From the NCBI RefSeq assembly GCF_017308015.1, contig NZ_JAFKFW010000014.1, positions 113,345 to 177,344 on the forward strand: 64,000 bases of DNA, read 5' to 3'. How positions within the stretch are numbered: the stretch's first letter is position 1; the number at the start of each line of letters is the position of its first letter. The notes below the pieces were generated by a model. That model had not been told where the DNA came from. It saw nothing but the letters and a program-made list of their open reading frames with translations, and ran no database searches. Position numbers and translations under genes: made by a program. Shown piece after piece: positions 55,805 to 64,000 of this stretch. The DNA is from Allobosea sp. Lineage in GTDB: Bacteria; Pseudomonadota; Alphaproteobacteria; Rhizobiales; Beijerinckiaceae.

Positions 55805-56649
55805 GCCAGATCGACGACCTGCCGCCGCTGCGCGAGGTGGTGGAGCGCCATGGCCTGATGGCGCAGAAGGCGCTCGGCCAGAATTTCCTGTTCGACCTCA
55901 ACCTGACGAGCCGCATCGCGCGCTCTGCCGGGCCGCTGGAGGGCCAGACGGTGGTCGAGATCGGCCCTGGTCCCGGCGGGTTGACGCGGGCGCTGCTGGC
56001 CAATGGCGCCGGGCGCGTCATCGCGATCGAGCGCGACCGACGCTGCCTGCCGGCGCTCGCCGAAATCGCGGCGCATTATCCGGGCCGGCTCGAGGTCGTC
56101 GACGGCGATGCGCTCGCAGTCGATCTGACACCCCATCTCGGTGGCGGGCGGGCGCGGATCGTCGCCAACCTGCCCTATAATATCGGCACGCCCCTGCTGG
56201 TCGGTTGGCTGAGCCTGGAACCCTGGCCCTCCTGGTGGGATTCGCTGACGCTGATGTTCCAGCGCGAAGTGGCCGAGCGCATCGTCGCCTCGCCCGAGGA
56301 GCGGGCCGACTATGGCCGCCTTGCGGTGCTGTCGAACTGGCGCTGCGAGACCAGGATCCTGTTCGACGTGCCGCGCAGCGCCTTCGTGCCGCCGCCGAAG
56401 ATCACCTCGTCGATCGTGCAATTGATCCCGCGTGCCCAGCCGGAGCCCTGCGACCGGCGACTGCTGGAGCGCATAACGCTTGCAGCCTTCGGCCAGCGCC
56501 GCAAGATGCTGCGACAGAGCCTGAAGGCTGTGCTGCCGGACCCGTCGGCAATCATCGCCGCTGCCGGCCTCGCCGAGACGGCGCGCGCCGAGGAGATCCC
56601 GGTCCCGGGCTTCGTGCGGCTGGCGAATGCGCTCGCCGCGCAGCGCTAG
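55801..56649 (+). CDS. rsmA: 16S rRNA (adenine(1518)-N6/adenine(1519)-N6)-dimethyltransferase
   Basis: Dimethylates two adjacent adenines in helix 45 of 16S rRNA. The 282-residue protein has [10 protein letters not shown], motif [16 protein letters not shown], the acidic [12 protein letters not shown] and motif [13 protein letters not shown], followed by [19 protein letters not shown] in the C-terminal region. The ATG overlaps the pdxA stop by four bases, indicating coupling. Sensitivity to kasugamycin depends on this gene in other bacteria. Confidence 0.96.
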   Translation: MSQIDDLPPLREVVERHGLMAQKALGQNFLFDLNLTSRIARSAGPLEGQTVVEIGPGPGGLTRALLANGAGRVIAIERDRRCLPALAEIAAHYPGRLEVVDGDALAVDLTPHLGGGRARIVANLPYNIGTPLLVGWLSLEPWPSWWDSLTLMFQREVAERIVASPEERADYGRLAVLSNWRCETRILFDVPRSAFVPPPKITSSIVQLIPRAQPEPCDRRLLERITLAAFGQRRKMLRQSLKAVLPDPSAIIAAAGLAETARAEEIPVPGFVRLANALAAQR

Positions 56650-56689
56650 GGGATTGTGAGCGCTTGCTGGAGCGCGTCTGATCGCAACC

Positions 56690-56741
56690 ACCCTTGTCAT
56701 TCCGGGGCGCGCCGCAGGAGCGAACCCGGAATGACAAGGGT
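56690..56741. repeat. REP-like palindromic element between rsmA and gmk
   Basis: ACCCTTGTCATTCCGGG (56690-56706) and CCCGGAATGACAAGGGT (56725-56741) form a perfect 17-bp inverted repeat around an 18-base loop. The TTGTCATTCCGGG arm looks like the dispersed palindromes common in alphaproteobacterial intergenic regions. Placed between two convergent genes, it may also serve as a bidirectional terminator. Confidence 0.7.
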
Positions 56742-56757
56742 CGCAGCGCCCTGCTGA

Positions 56758-57411
56758 TCAGGGCAGCTGTTCGGTCAGGAGCTGGTCGACGAAATCGTTG
56801 AGGCCGACGGCACGGCTGCGCTTCAGGCGCTCGGCCGTCAGGATCGCCTTGATCTGCTCGTAGGCCGTTTGAAGGTCGTGATTGACGATGACGTAGTCGT
56901 ACTGGCTCCAGCGCGCGATCTCGTCCCGGGCATTGGCGAGGCGCTTGACGATCACGTCCTCGGCATCCTCGGCTCGGCGGATCAGGCGCGAGCGCAACTC
57001 CGCCATCGAGGGCGGCAGAATGAAGATGGTGACCACGTCGGCCCGCGCCTTCTTCACGATCTGCTGGGTGCCCTGCCAGTCGATGTCGAAGAGCACGTCG
57101 CGCCCGGCCGCCAGCGAGGCCTCGACCTCCTTGCGCGGCGTGCCGTAGCCGTTGCCATGGACCTCCGCCCATTCCAGCAGGTCGTTATGCTGGCGCATGG
57201 TGTCGAAGGCCGCGCGGTCGATGAAACGGTAATGCACGCCCTCGATCTCGGAGGGGCGCTTGGTGCGGGTCGTGACCGAGATCGACAGGTCGAGATTATT
57301 CTCGCTCTTGAGATTGCGGGTGAGCGTCGTCTTGCCGGCGCCGGAGGGCGAGGACAGGATCAGCATGAGGCCGCGGCGGGCCGGGTGAAGGGTCTCGGCC
57401 ATCGGGCTCAC
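56758..57411 (-). CDS. gmk: Guanylate kinase
   Basis: Phosphorylates GMP to GDP. The 217-residue protein has SSPSGAGKTTL (P-loop) at residues 20-30, SVTTRTKRPSE for GMP binding and HGNGYGTPRKEVE. It starts with GTG at 57411 in a GTGA overlap with the yicC stop; an ATG at 57402 is also possible. Functionally coupled with the yicC-mltG unit upstream. Confidence 0.95.
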   Translation of the reverse strand: MSPMAETLHPARRGLMLILSSPSGAGKTTLTRNLKSENNLDLSISVTTRTKRPSEIEGVHYRFIDRAAFDTMRQHNDLLEWAEVHGNGYGTPRKEVEASLAAGRDVLFDIDWQGTQQIVKKARADVVTIFILPPSMAELRSRLIRRAEDAEDVIVKRLANARDEIARWSQYDYVIVNHDLQTAYEQIKAILTAERLKRSRAVGLNDFVDQLLTEQLP

Positions 57412-58289
57412 TCTACGTTCTGAACCTGCTCGCGCATCTGGTCGACGACCGTGCGGAGCTCGAGCCCGATGCGCGACAGGCCGGGATCATTGGCCTTGGC
57501 GCAGAGCGTCGAAGCCTCGCGGCCGAATTCCTGCGAGAGGAAGTCGAGCTTGCGGCCGATCGGCCCGCCCTTGGCCAGCAATTCGCGCAAAGCGTCGACA
57601 TGGGCGTGCAGGCGGTCGATCTCCTCGCGGATATCGGCGCGCACGGCAATCAGCGCCGCCTCCTGATGGAGGCGCTGCGGATCGAAACCGTTACTCGCTC
57701 CCAGAAGCGCCTCGACCTGTGCCGCGATCCGGGCGCGGATCGCCTCACTGCTGCGGGCGGGGTGCTGTTCCGCTTCACCGGCGAGCCGGGCGATGGTTTC
57801 GAGATGCCCGAGAACTATGGTTTCCAGCGCGCGGCCCTCGGCAGCACGTGCTTCCTTCAGAGCTGCGGTGACAGCTTCGAGGCCGGCAAGCGCCGGAGCC
57901 TCGACTGCGCCCAGCACATCCTGCGCCTCGTCGGCATAGTCGACGACCCCCCGAATCCCGAGCAGCCCGTCATAGGAAGGCGGATTGATGCCGGCGGCCG
58001 GCGGGAGCCGCTCCACAGCCTCGAGCAAGGCGGCCAGAACGGCCTCGTTGACGCGCGGGCGCGGAGGACCGGCATCACTGGTGACCGCGAGATTGACGTG
58101 CAGCGTTCCGCGCGAGAAGGCGGCGCCCAGCTTCTTGCGGGCCGCCTCGGCAAGAACCTCGAAGCCGGGCGGGACACGGACACGCAGATCAAGCCCGCGC
58201 CCGTTGACGCTGCGGATTTCCCAGGCCCAACCATGGGCGCCGGCCGTCCCTGCTTCACGGGCAAACCCCGTCATGCTCTCGATGGCCAT
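57408..58289 (-). CDS. yicC: YicC family endoribonuclease
   Basis: YicC proteins are conserved bacterial endoribonucleases, shown in other bacteria to act on small RNAs such as RyhB. The 293-residue protein starts MAIESMTGFAREAG and contains SVNGRGLDLRVRVPPGFE, and the C-terminal EIDRLHAHVDALRELLAKGGPIGRKLDFLSQEFGREASTLCAKAND (signature read in parts) typical of the family. It is coupled to gmk downstream and follows mltG, the usual alphaproteobacterial order. Confidence 0.93.
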   Translation of the reverse strand: MAIESMTGFAREAGTAGAHGWAWEIRSVNGRGLDLRVRVPPGFEVLAEAARKKLGAAFSRGTLHVNLAVTSDAGPPRPRVNEAVLAALLEAVERLPPAAGINPPSYDGLLGIRGVVDYADEAQDVLGAVEAPALAGLEAVTAALKEARAAEGRALETIVLGHLETIARLAGEAEQHPARSSEAIRARIAAQVEALLGASNGFDPQRLHQEAALIAVRADIREEIDRLHAHVDALRELLAKGGPIGRKLDFLSQEFGREASTLCAKANDPGLSRIGLELRTVVDQMREQVQNVE

Positions 58290-58399
58290 TGTCCCTGCCG
58301 CCTTCGTTCAAGATCGGCGGGACCGTAGTGGCGCGCCCCCGCGACAGCAAGCGCCTCGCAGCGGGAAAATGGGGATGGCGCGCCTTGCGGGCCTGCAGT

Positions 58400-59743
58400 T
58401 CAGGGCTTGAGCTGCGGCACCTGCTTCGGCGAATTCAGGTCGAAGCTCTTGTTGAGCAGCGGATCCCGCACCGTCCCCTCCGAAGCATCGAAGGCGCGAG
58501 CCCGTGTTCCGGCGACCGTCCCGGTCGGCTGAGCGACGGCCGATCCGGCATTGTCGGCTGCCGGCTGCGTCGTCGCGGGAGCCTCGGTACGGTTGTCGGG
58601 GCCGGCCGGCGGCTCGACCTTGTCGACACTGTCGGCGGGAGGCTTGCCGCCCTGCTGCTGCGAACGCGTCGTCTCGATCTGGCGCCAGCGCCCGACATTG
58701 CGGTTATGCTGTTCCAGGGTCTCGGCGAAGGCATGGCCGCCGCTGCCATCCGCGACGAAATAGAGTTCCTTGGTCCGCGAATGGTTGACCACCGCCTCCA
58801 TGGCGGCGCGGCCCGGATTGGCGATCGGTCCCGGCGGCAGGCCGCTGATGACATAGGTGTTGTAGGGCGTCGCCTGCGTGATCTCGTTGCGCTGGATCGG
58901 CCGCCCAAGGGTGCCCTTGCCGCCAACCAGGCCATAGACGATCGTCGGATCGGATTGCAGCCGCATCTTCTGGTTCAGGCGGTTAATGAAGACGCCGGCG
59001 ACGCGCGGGCGTTCGTCGGCGCGGCCGGTCTCCTTCTCGACGATCGAAGCGAGAATCACGAGTTCCTGCGGCGTCTTGATCGGCAGGTCGGCCGGCTTCC
59101 TGGCCCAGATCCGCTCCAGAACCACGTTCTGGTCCCGGGCCATGCGGTCCAAGATGGCCTTGCGCGAGAAGCCACGCGGGAAGCGATAGGTATCGGGCAG
59201 GATCGAGCCCTCCTTCGGCACCTGCGCGATCTCGCCGGTCAGCAACTCGTTATTGCGCAAGCGCTCGACGATCTGTTCGCTCGTCAACCCCTCCGGAACC
59301 GTGATCGAATGCTCGACCACCTTTCCGCTGGAAATGATGCCGAGGATTTCCTGCGGGCTGACACGCGCCTTGAACAGGTACTCTCCGGCCTGAAGCTTGT
59401 GCCAGTCGCCGCCCATGATCGCGGAGACGCGGAAGCTGAGCGGGTGCTCGATCAGGCCTTCCCGCTGCAGCAATTCGGTGATCTCGGTAAGCCCGCTTTC
59501 CTTCGGAATGATGAGGGTGCGATCGCTGGCGAGAGGCCCCGGAGCCCTGCTCTGGTTCGAGACGATCGCGATGCCGGCTCCAACCACGCCCGCACCGACG
59601 AGTGCGATCGTGAACAGCCCGCTGAGCATCGACAGGAAAGGACTGCGCCGGCGGCGACGGACCTTGGGCGGCGGCGCAGGCGGCGCTACGGGCTTGAGGG
59701 CCTCGCTCGGACTTTTCGGGGCGACGCGGGGCGTATCATTCAC
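58400..59743 (-). CDS. mltG: Endolytic murein transglycosylase MltG
   Basis: Inner-membrane lytic transglycosylase that ends growing glycan strands. I chose the GTG at 59743 (447 residues); the true start may lie a few codons away. A basic cytoplasmic part (KVRRRRRSPF) and a single membrane helix (residues about 40-63) precede the LysM-like region and the YceG catalytic domain, with the catalytic Glu in LASIVEKETGRADERP. The C-terminal 100 residues after GHAFAETLEQHNRNVGRWR are a proline/alanine/threonine-rich tail of unknown role. fabF lies 208 bp upstream. Confidence 0.92.
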   Translation of the reverse strand: MNDTPRVAPKSPSEALKPVAPPAPPPKVRRRRRSPFLSMLSGLFTIALVGAGVVGAGIAIVSNQSRAPGPLASDRTLIIPKESGLTEITELLQREGLIEHPLSFRVSAIMGGDWHKLQAGEYLFKARVSPQEILGIISSGKVVEHSITVPEGLTSEQIVERLRNNELLTGEIAQVPKEGSILPDTYRFPRGFSRKAILDRMARDQNVVLERIWARKPADLPIKTPQELVILASIVEKETGRADERPRVAGVFINRLNQKMRLQSDPTIVYGLVGGKGTLGRPIQRNEITQATPYNTYVISGLPPGPIANPGRAAMEAVVNHSRTKELYFVADGSGGHAFAETLEQHNRNVGRWRQIETTRSQQQGGKPPADSVDKVEPPAGPDNRTEAPATTQPAADNAGSAVAQPTGTVAGTRARAFDASEGTVRDPLLNKSFDLNSPKQVPQLKP

Positions 59744-59951
59744 GATCAAGACGCTCGCAGCACGGGGTAGATGATCTCGGCGCGGTAAAACTGGACCGCG
59801 CCTGCCGGAGTGGGCTTGCAGCCGCACCAACGCCGGACGGTCGCATTAGAGCCGGTTTCCTTGCGGCTGTGAACGCGGAATCACGCATTCGGCCGCAGCT
59901 ACCGCGAACTCTACCCAAGATTATGGCGAAACCGCGCTGTGTCGCGGCGGC

Positions 59952-61244
59952 TCACTGTTCGGGTCGGTAGCGCCGCATCACCAGCGAGGCATTGGTCCCG
60001 CCGAAGCCGAACGAATTCGATAGCGCGTAGTCGATCTCGCGCTTGCGGGCGACATGCGGCACCAGATCGATCTCGGTCTCGACGGAAGGGTTGTCGAGAT
60101 TGATCGTCGGCGGCGCAACCTGATCGCGAATCGCGAGCACGGTGAAGATCGCCTCGATCGCGCCGGCAGCGCCAAGCAGATGGCCGGTCGCCGACTTGGT
60201 CGAAGACATGGACGGGCGCCTGGGCGCATTGGCCAGCAGGCGCTCGACAGCGCGCAGCTCGATCTCGTCGCCGAGCGGCGTCGAGGTGCCGTGGGCATTG
60301 ATGTAGTCGAGGTCGGAAGCCGTGATGCCGGCGCGATCGAGCGCGGCCTGCATGCAACGATAGGCGCCGTCGCCATCCTCGGAGGGCGAGGTGATGTGAT
60401 AGGCGTCGCCCGACATTCCGTAGCCGACGACTTCGGCGTAGATACGTGCACCGCGGGCCAGAGCGTGTTCGAGCTCCTCGAGCACAAGCACCCCGGCACC
60501 CTCGCCCATCACGAAGCCGTCGCGGTCCTTGTCATAGGGGCGCGAGGCCTTTTCAGGCGTGTCATTGAAACTGGTGGAAAGCGCGCGGCAGGCGCAGAAG
60601 CCTGCGATGCCGATGCGGTTGATCGCCGATTCGGCGCCACCGGCCACCATCACCTCGGCATCGCCCAGCGCGATCATGCGGGCGGCGTCGCCGACGGCAT
60701 GCGCACCGGTCGAGCAGGCGGTCACGACGGCATGGTTCGGGCCTTTCAGCCCGTGCTCGATCGAGACGTAGCCCGCCGCCAGATTGCTCAGGCGGCCGGG
60801 AATGAAGAACGGCGAGAGGCGGCGCGGGCCGCGCTCCTTGAGCAGGAGCGAGGCGTCGTAGATGCCGCCGAGCCCACCGATGCCGGAGCCGATGGCGACG
60901 CCGGTCCGGATCTGGTCCTCGTAGCTTTCCGGCTTCCAGCCGGCGTCCTGCAACGCCTGCGTGGCAGCAGCCATGGCGAAGACGATGAAATCGTCGACCT
61001 TGCGCTGCTCCTTCGGCTCCATCCAGTCGTCGGGATTGAACGTCCCGTCGCTGCCGTCACCCCGCGGGATGTTGCAGGCGATCCGCGCCGGCAGGTCGCT
61101 GGCGTCGAAGCTGGTGATGGGGCCGGCGCCGCTGGCACCGGCCAGAAGCCGCGACCAGGTCGGCTCGACGCCGCAGGCAAGCGGCGTCACCATGCCGAGT
61201 CCGGTCACGACGACACGCCGCATCGGATAACTACGAGAAGCCAT
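59952..61244 (-). CDS. fabF: 3-oxoacyl-ACP synthase II
   Basis: Condensing enzyme of fatty-acid elongation. The 430-residue protein starts with RRVVVTGLGMVTPLACG; catalytic Cys is in VVTACSTGAHAVG and the two histidines are in NAHGTSTPLGD and KSATGHLLGAAGA. The ATG at 61244 has AGAAAGAG upstream; an internal ATG at 61223 is possible. Downstream of acpP in the same direction, as in the standard fab cluster. Confidence 0.96.
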   Translation of the reverse strand: MASRSYPMRRVVVTGLGMVTPLACGVEPTWSRLLAGASGAGPITSFDASDLPARIACNIPRGDGSDGTFNPDDWMEPKEQRKVDDFIVFAMAAATQALQDAGWKPESYEDQIRTGVAIGSGIGGLGGIYDASLLLKERGPRRLSPFFIPGRLSNLAAGYVSIEHGLKGPNHAVVTACSTGAHAVGDAARMIALGDAEVMVAGGAESAINRIGIAGFCACRALSTSFNDTPEKASRPYDKDRDGFVMGEGAGVLVLEELEHALARGARIYAEVVGYGMSGDAYHITSPSEDGDGAYRCMQAALDRAGITASDLDYINAHGTSTPLGDEIELRAVERLLANAPRRPSMSSTKSATGHLLGAAGAIEAIFTVLAIRDQVAPPTINLDNPSVETEIDLVPHVARKREIDYALSNSFGFGGTNASLVMRRYRPEQ

Positions 61245-61277
61245 GGCTCTTTCTGCGTGGACCGACCGAAAGGCCGA

Positions 61278-61514
61278 TCAGGCGCTCTTCGACGACAGGA
61301 ACTTGACGGCGTCGCCGACGGTCACGATCGTCTCCGCGGCATCGTCCGGGATTTCGACGCCGAACTCTTCCTCGAAGGCCATCACGAGCTCGACGGTGTC
61401 GAGGCTGTCCGCGCCCAGGTCCTCGATGAAGTTGGCGCCGTCGACGACCTTGTCGGCCTCAACGCCGAGGTGCTCGACCACGATCTTCTTCACGCGCTCG
61501 GCAACATCGCTCAT
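61278..61514 (-). CDS. acpP: Acyl carrier protein
   Basis: Carries growing fatty acids and hydroxyacyl chains for lipid A on its 4'-phosphopantetheine. The ATG at 61514 gives 78 acidic residues with the attachment Ser 37 in [11 protein letters not shown]. Located between fabG and fabF, the classical order. The upstream 260 bp contain the promoter region. Confidence 0.97.
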   Translation of the reverse strand: MSDVAERVKKIVVEHLGVEADKVVDGANFIEDLGADSLDTVELVMAFEEEFGVEIPDDAAETIVTVGDAVKFLSSKSA

Positions 61515-61778
61515 GGGTCTCTTCCTTAGACTTAGAAACTGAAAACGCATCGCAGGGATGCGACGCGGTGGAGGGATCTCATTCCGAGCCGCCGCGCCAT
61601 CTGATGATGTCCGCGATCCGGAAAGCTCGAAGCCTGCACAAACGCAACAACCGAGGTTTCGTCAAGTCCCCTCGGATCGCCCAGCGCCAGCGCGACGGCG
61701 CTAGTTAACATACCCCTCAAGGGCTGGCGAGTGTGACGCAAACTTATGAAAACCGATCTGAAACTGGCGCTAACGCAC

Positions 61779-62516
61779 CTAGATCATTGCCATTCCGCCA
61801 TTGACGTGCAGCGTCTGCCCGGTCACGTAGCCAGCCTCGGTGCTGGCCAGAAAGGCCACGGCCGCGGCCACATCCGTACCCTGGCCGAGCCGCCCCATCG
61901 GCACGCCCGAGAGAATGCCCTCGCGCTGCTTGTCATTGAGAGCTTGCGTCATCGGCGACTCGATGAAGCCCGGCGCGACCACGTTGACCGTGATGTTGCG
62001 GCTCGCGACCTCGGCGGCGAGCGCCTTGGACATGCCGATCAGGCCGGCCTTGGCGGCGGCATAATTGCCCTGACCGGGATTGCCGGTCGTGCCGACGACG
62101 GAGCCGATCGCGACGATTCGGCCGTAGCGCCGGCGCATCATCGATTTGACGGCCGCGCGCGACAAGCGGAACGCCGCGGTCAGATTGACCGCGAGCACGC
62201 TGTCCCAGTCCTCGTCCTTGAGGCGCATGAACAGGCTGTCGCGGGTGATACCGGCATTGTTGACGAGAATGTCGAGCCCGCCGAGCTTCTCCTCGGCCGT
62301 CGGTACCAGCGCCTCGACCGAATCCTTATCGGAGAGATTGCAGGGCGCGATCACCACGCGCTCGCCAAGCTCGGCAGCCAGCGCCTCCAGGGCTTCCGCG
62401 CGCGTGCCGGAGATCGCGACGCTGGCGCCCTGCGCATGCAGCGTCCGGGCGATGGCTCCGCCGAGGCCGCCGGTCGCACCGGTGACCAGGGCCTTGCGGC
62501 CGGTCAGATCAAACAT
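61779..62516 (-). CDS. fabG: 3-oxoacyl-ACP reductase
   Basis: NADPH-dependent reduction of 3-oxoacyl-ACP. The 245-residue SDR protein has the TGATGGLGGAIA cofactor motif, LVNNAGITRD, the catalytic Ser in IVAIGSVVGTTGNPG, and the YxxxK in NYAAAKAGLIG. It ends GQTLHVNGGMAMI as in family members. Downstream of fabD in the fab cluster. Confidence 0.97.
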   Translation of the reverse strand: MFDLTGRKALVTGATGGLGGAIARTLHAQGASVAISGTRAEALEALAAELGERVVIAPCNLSDKDSVEALVPTAEEKLGGLDILVNNAGITRDSLFMRLKDEDWDSVLAVNLTAAFRLSRAAVKSMMRRRYGRIVAIGSVVGTTGNPGQGNYAAAKAGLIGMSKALAAEVASRNITVNVVAPGFIESPMTQALNDKQREGILSGVPMGRLGQGTDVAAAVAFLASTEAGYVTGQTLHVNGGMAMI

Positions 62517-62571
62517 GTTCGCTCCCCTTGTTCGGCATCCTGCCGCTGCAGCCCATCCTGGGTTTCTGCGC

Positions 62572-63516
62572 TTATGCGTTACGGCCCTTGTAAGCCGCGA
62601 TGTCCTCAGCCGTGCCGATCGAGACCGGAGTCACGCCCGCGACGATGCGCTTGACGAGGCCAGCCAGCACCTTGCCGCTGCCGGCCTCGACGAAATCGCC
62701 GACGCCCGCGGCAGCCATCGCCTGCACGCATTCGCGCCAACGCACCGTGCCGGTGACCTGAGCGACGAGCGAGGCCCGAATCGCATCCGGATCGCTCAGC
62801 GGCGCGGCGCCGACATTGGCGACGACCGGCACGACCGGCGCCCGCATCGAGACCTGGGCGAGGGCATCACGCATCGCGTCGGCCGCCGGTTGCATCAGGG
62901 CGCAATGGAAAGGCGCGGAAACAGGCAGCAGCATGGCGCGCTTCACGCCGCGCTCACCTGCCAGCGCGATGGCGCGTTCGATCGCCGCCTTGGCGCCGGA
63001 CAGCACGACCTGCCCCCCGCCATTGTCGTTGGCGGCTTCGCAGACCTCGCCCTGGGCCGCCGCTACAGCGATCTCGCGGGCGAGATCGAGCTCGGCCCCG
63101 AGCAGAGCGGCCATCGCGCCCTGTCCGGCCGGCACGGCCTTCTGCATGGCGTCGCCGCGGATGCGCAGCAGGCGGGCGGCATCGCTGATCGAGAAGGTAC
63201 CGGCGGCGGCCAGCGCCGAATACTCGCCGAGCGAATGACCGGCGACGAAGGCGGCGTCACGCTTGAGATCGAGTCCGGCCTCGGCCTCCAGCACGCGCAC
63301 CACCGCGAGGCTGACGGCCATCAGCGCCGGCTGGGCGTTGGCGGTCAGGGTCAGCTCCTCGGAAGGACCGTCCCACATCACGGTGGAGAGTTTCTGCGAC
63401 AGGGCCGCATCGACCTCGTCGAACACCGACTTCGCGACGGAGAAGTTATCGGCAAGGCTCTTGCCCATGCCGACGGCCTGCGAACCCTGGCCCGGGAAGA
63501 TGAAGGCTGTGGTCAT
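62572..63516 (-). CDS. fabD: Malonyl-CoA:ACP transacylase
   Basis: Loads malonyl groups onto ACP. The 314-residue protein has FIFPGQGSQAVGMG, the catalytic Ser in FVAGHSLGEYSAL, and the C-terminal GTVRWRECVQAM with the essential His replaced context VSAPFHCALM around residue 200. First gene of the leftward fab cluster and divergent from rpsF. Confidence 0.95.
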   Translation of the reverse strand: MTTAFIFPGQGSQAVGMGKSLADNFSVAKSVFDEVDAALSQKLSTVMWDGPSEELTLTANAQPALMAVSLAVVRVLEAEAGLDLKRDAAFVAGHSLGEYSALAAAGTFSISDAARLLRIRGDAMQKAVPAGQGAMAALLGAELDLAREIAVAAAQGEVCEAANDNGGGQVVLSGAKAAIERAIALAGERGVKRAMLLPVSAPFHCALMQPAADAMRDALAQVSMRAPVVPVVANVGAAPLSDPDAIRASLVAQVTGTVRWRECVQAMAAAGVGDFVEAGSGKVLAGLVKRIVAGVTPVSIGTAEDIAAYKGRNA

Positions 63517-63853
63517 GCGCGGAACGCCTCGTTCTTCACTACTTATGTATTATGACGCGGCTGTCACATCGGTTTAACTGCCAAGTCAAGCACAGCGCCC
63601 ATCTTTTCGGCCGGATGGGCCGTCTTCCACATCAGATTCCGGTTGCCATGGCGCGCCGGACACTGTAACGACCGCCTTCTGCTTGTTCGGCCGGAGGCTG
63701 AACGGATGGCGCATGTCCGAAAGGACCGGCGCAGGCTCGTTTCCCGAACCGTCATCCCGTGTCTCCGCCTTCGATGAAATCCTGTCGGGCCTTTTCCAGG
63801 GCTCGGAGGGCTCCGCGCCGGGCGAAGCAGGGTGAAACCAAGGAAGGCCAGAT
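63517..63853. other. Divergent promoter region between fabD and rpsF (337 bp)
   Basis: No gene is seen. The stretch should hold the fabD and rpsF promoters; no clear hexamers or repeats stand out. Confidence 0.4.
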
Positions 63854-64000
63854 ATGGCATTGTACGAGCATGTGCTGCTCGCGCGGCAGGATGTCAGCGC
63901 GCAGCAGGTCGAAGCCCTCGTCGAGCAGTTCAAGGGCGTGATCGAAGCGAATGGCGGCGCCATCCGCAAGGTCGAGTACTGGGGCGTCAAGTCCCTCGGC
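63854..64000 (+). CDS. rpsF: Ribosomal protein S6 (3' end outside the window)
   Basis: Starts with ATG at 63854 after GGAAGG. The first 49 residues read [25 protein letters not shown] and continue to [11 protein letters not shown], the beginning of S6, a 30S subunit protein. The frame is open at the right edge. In alphaproteobacteria rpsF is followed by rpsR and rplI. Confidence 0.9.
   Translation, partial: MALYEHVLLARQDVSAQQVEALVEQFKGVIEANGGAIRKVEYWGVKSLG

Overview
The window is chromosomal DNA from a high-GC alphaproteobacterium. Gene order and protein character (LpxI instead of LpxH, short ProS without the editing insert, ribosomal protein S2 with a long C-terminal tail, GTTC-N7-GTTC LexA boxes) point to the Hyphomicrobiales (Rhizobiales). 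A Bosea-like genus is my best guess, made without any database search.

Positions 1 to about 12,320 are part of an integrated mobile element whose other end lies left of the window. It has lower GC than the rest and mostly small, unrecognised genes. It carries a DUF3987-type replication protein (partial), a two-gene operon under a perfect LexA box, a rightward operon of four unknown genes, and a defence-like cluster: a CAP12/Pycsar-type TIR protein, a DUF262 protein paired with a HEPN RNase, a classical TIR protein with a zinc-ribbon-like tail, and a second HEPN-like protein. A rightward block follows that includes an orphan HK97-type prohead protease. Two copies of a roughly 90-bp promoter/operator-like module with fixed internal spacing stand in opposite orientations at 2877-2952 and 5891-5966. 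The element ends inside comEC: the reading frame keeps its N-terminal two thirds and then runs into foreign sequence and a stop.

From 12.3 kb onward the DNA is core genome. comEC (broken) and gltX are divergent, followed by gltA. Leftward comes the large envelope and translation cluster rpsB-tsf-pyrH-frr-uppS-cdsA-dxr-rseP-bamA-lpxD-fabZ-lpxA-lpxI-lpxB, which links ribosome assembly, isoprenoid and phospholipid precursors, outer-membrane protein insertion and lipid A synthesis. Next are a diguanylate cyclase, nicotinamidase, and dnaE.

Upstream of dnaE I found an unlisted 36-residue membrane peptide with a strong ribosome binding site and two LexA boxes over its promoter, resembling an SOS division inhibitor. 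Then follow lolD-lolC-proS, coaD, an ABC-F ATPase, a methyltransferase, holC, pepA, the LPS export genes lptF-lptG-lptD, pdxA-rsmA (with no surA between lptD and pdxA), gmk-yicC-mltG, the fatty-acid cluster fabD-fabG-acpP-fabF, and the start of rpsF at the right edge. No rRNA, tRNA, CRISPR array or transposase was seen.
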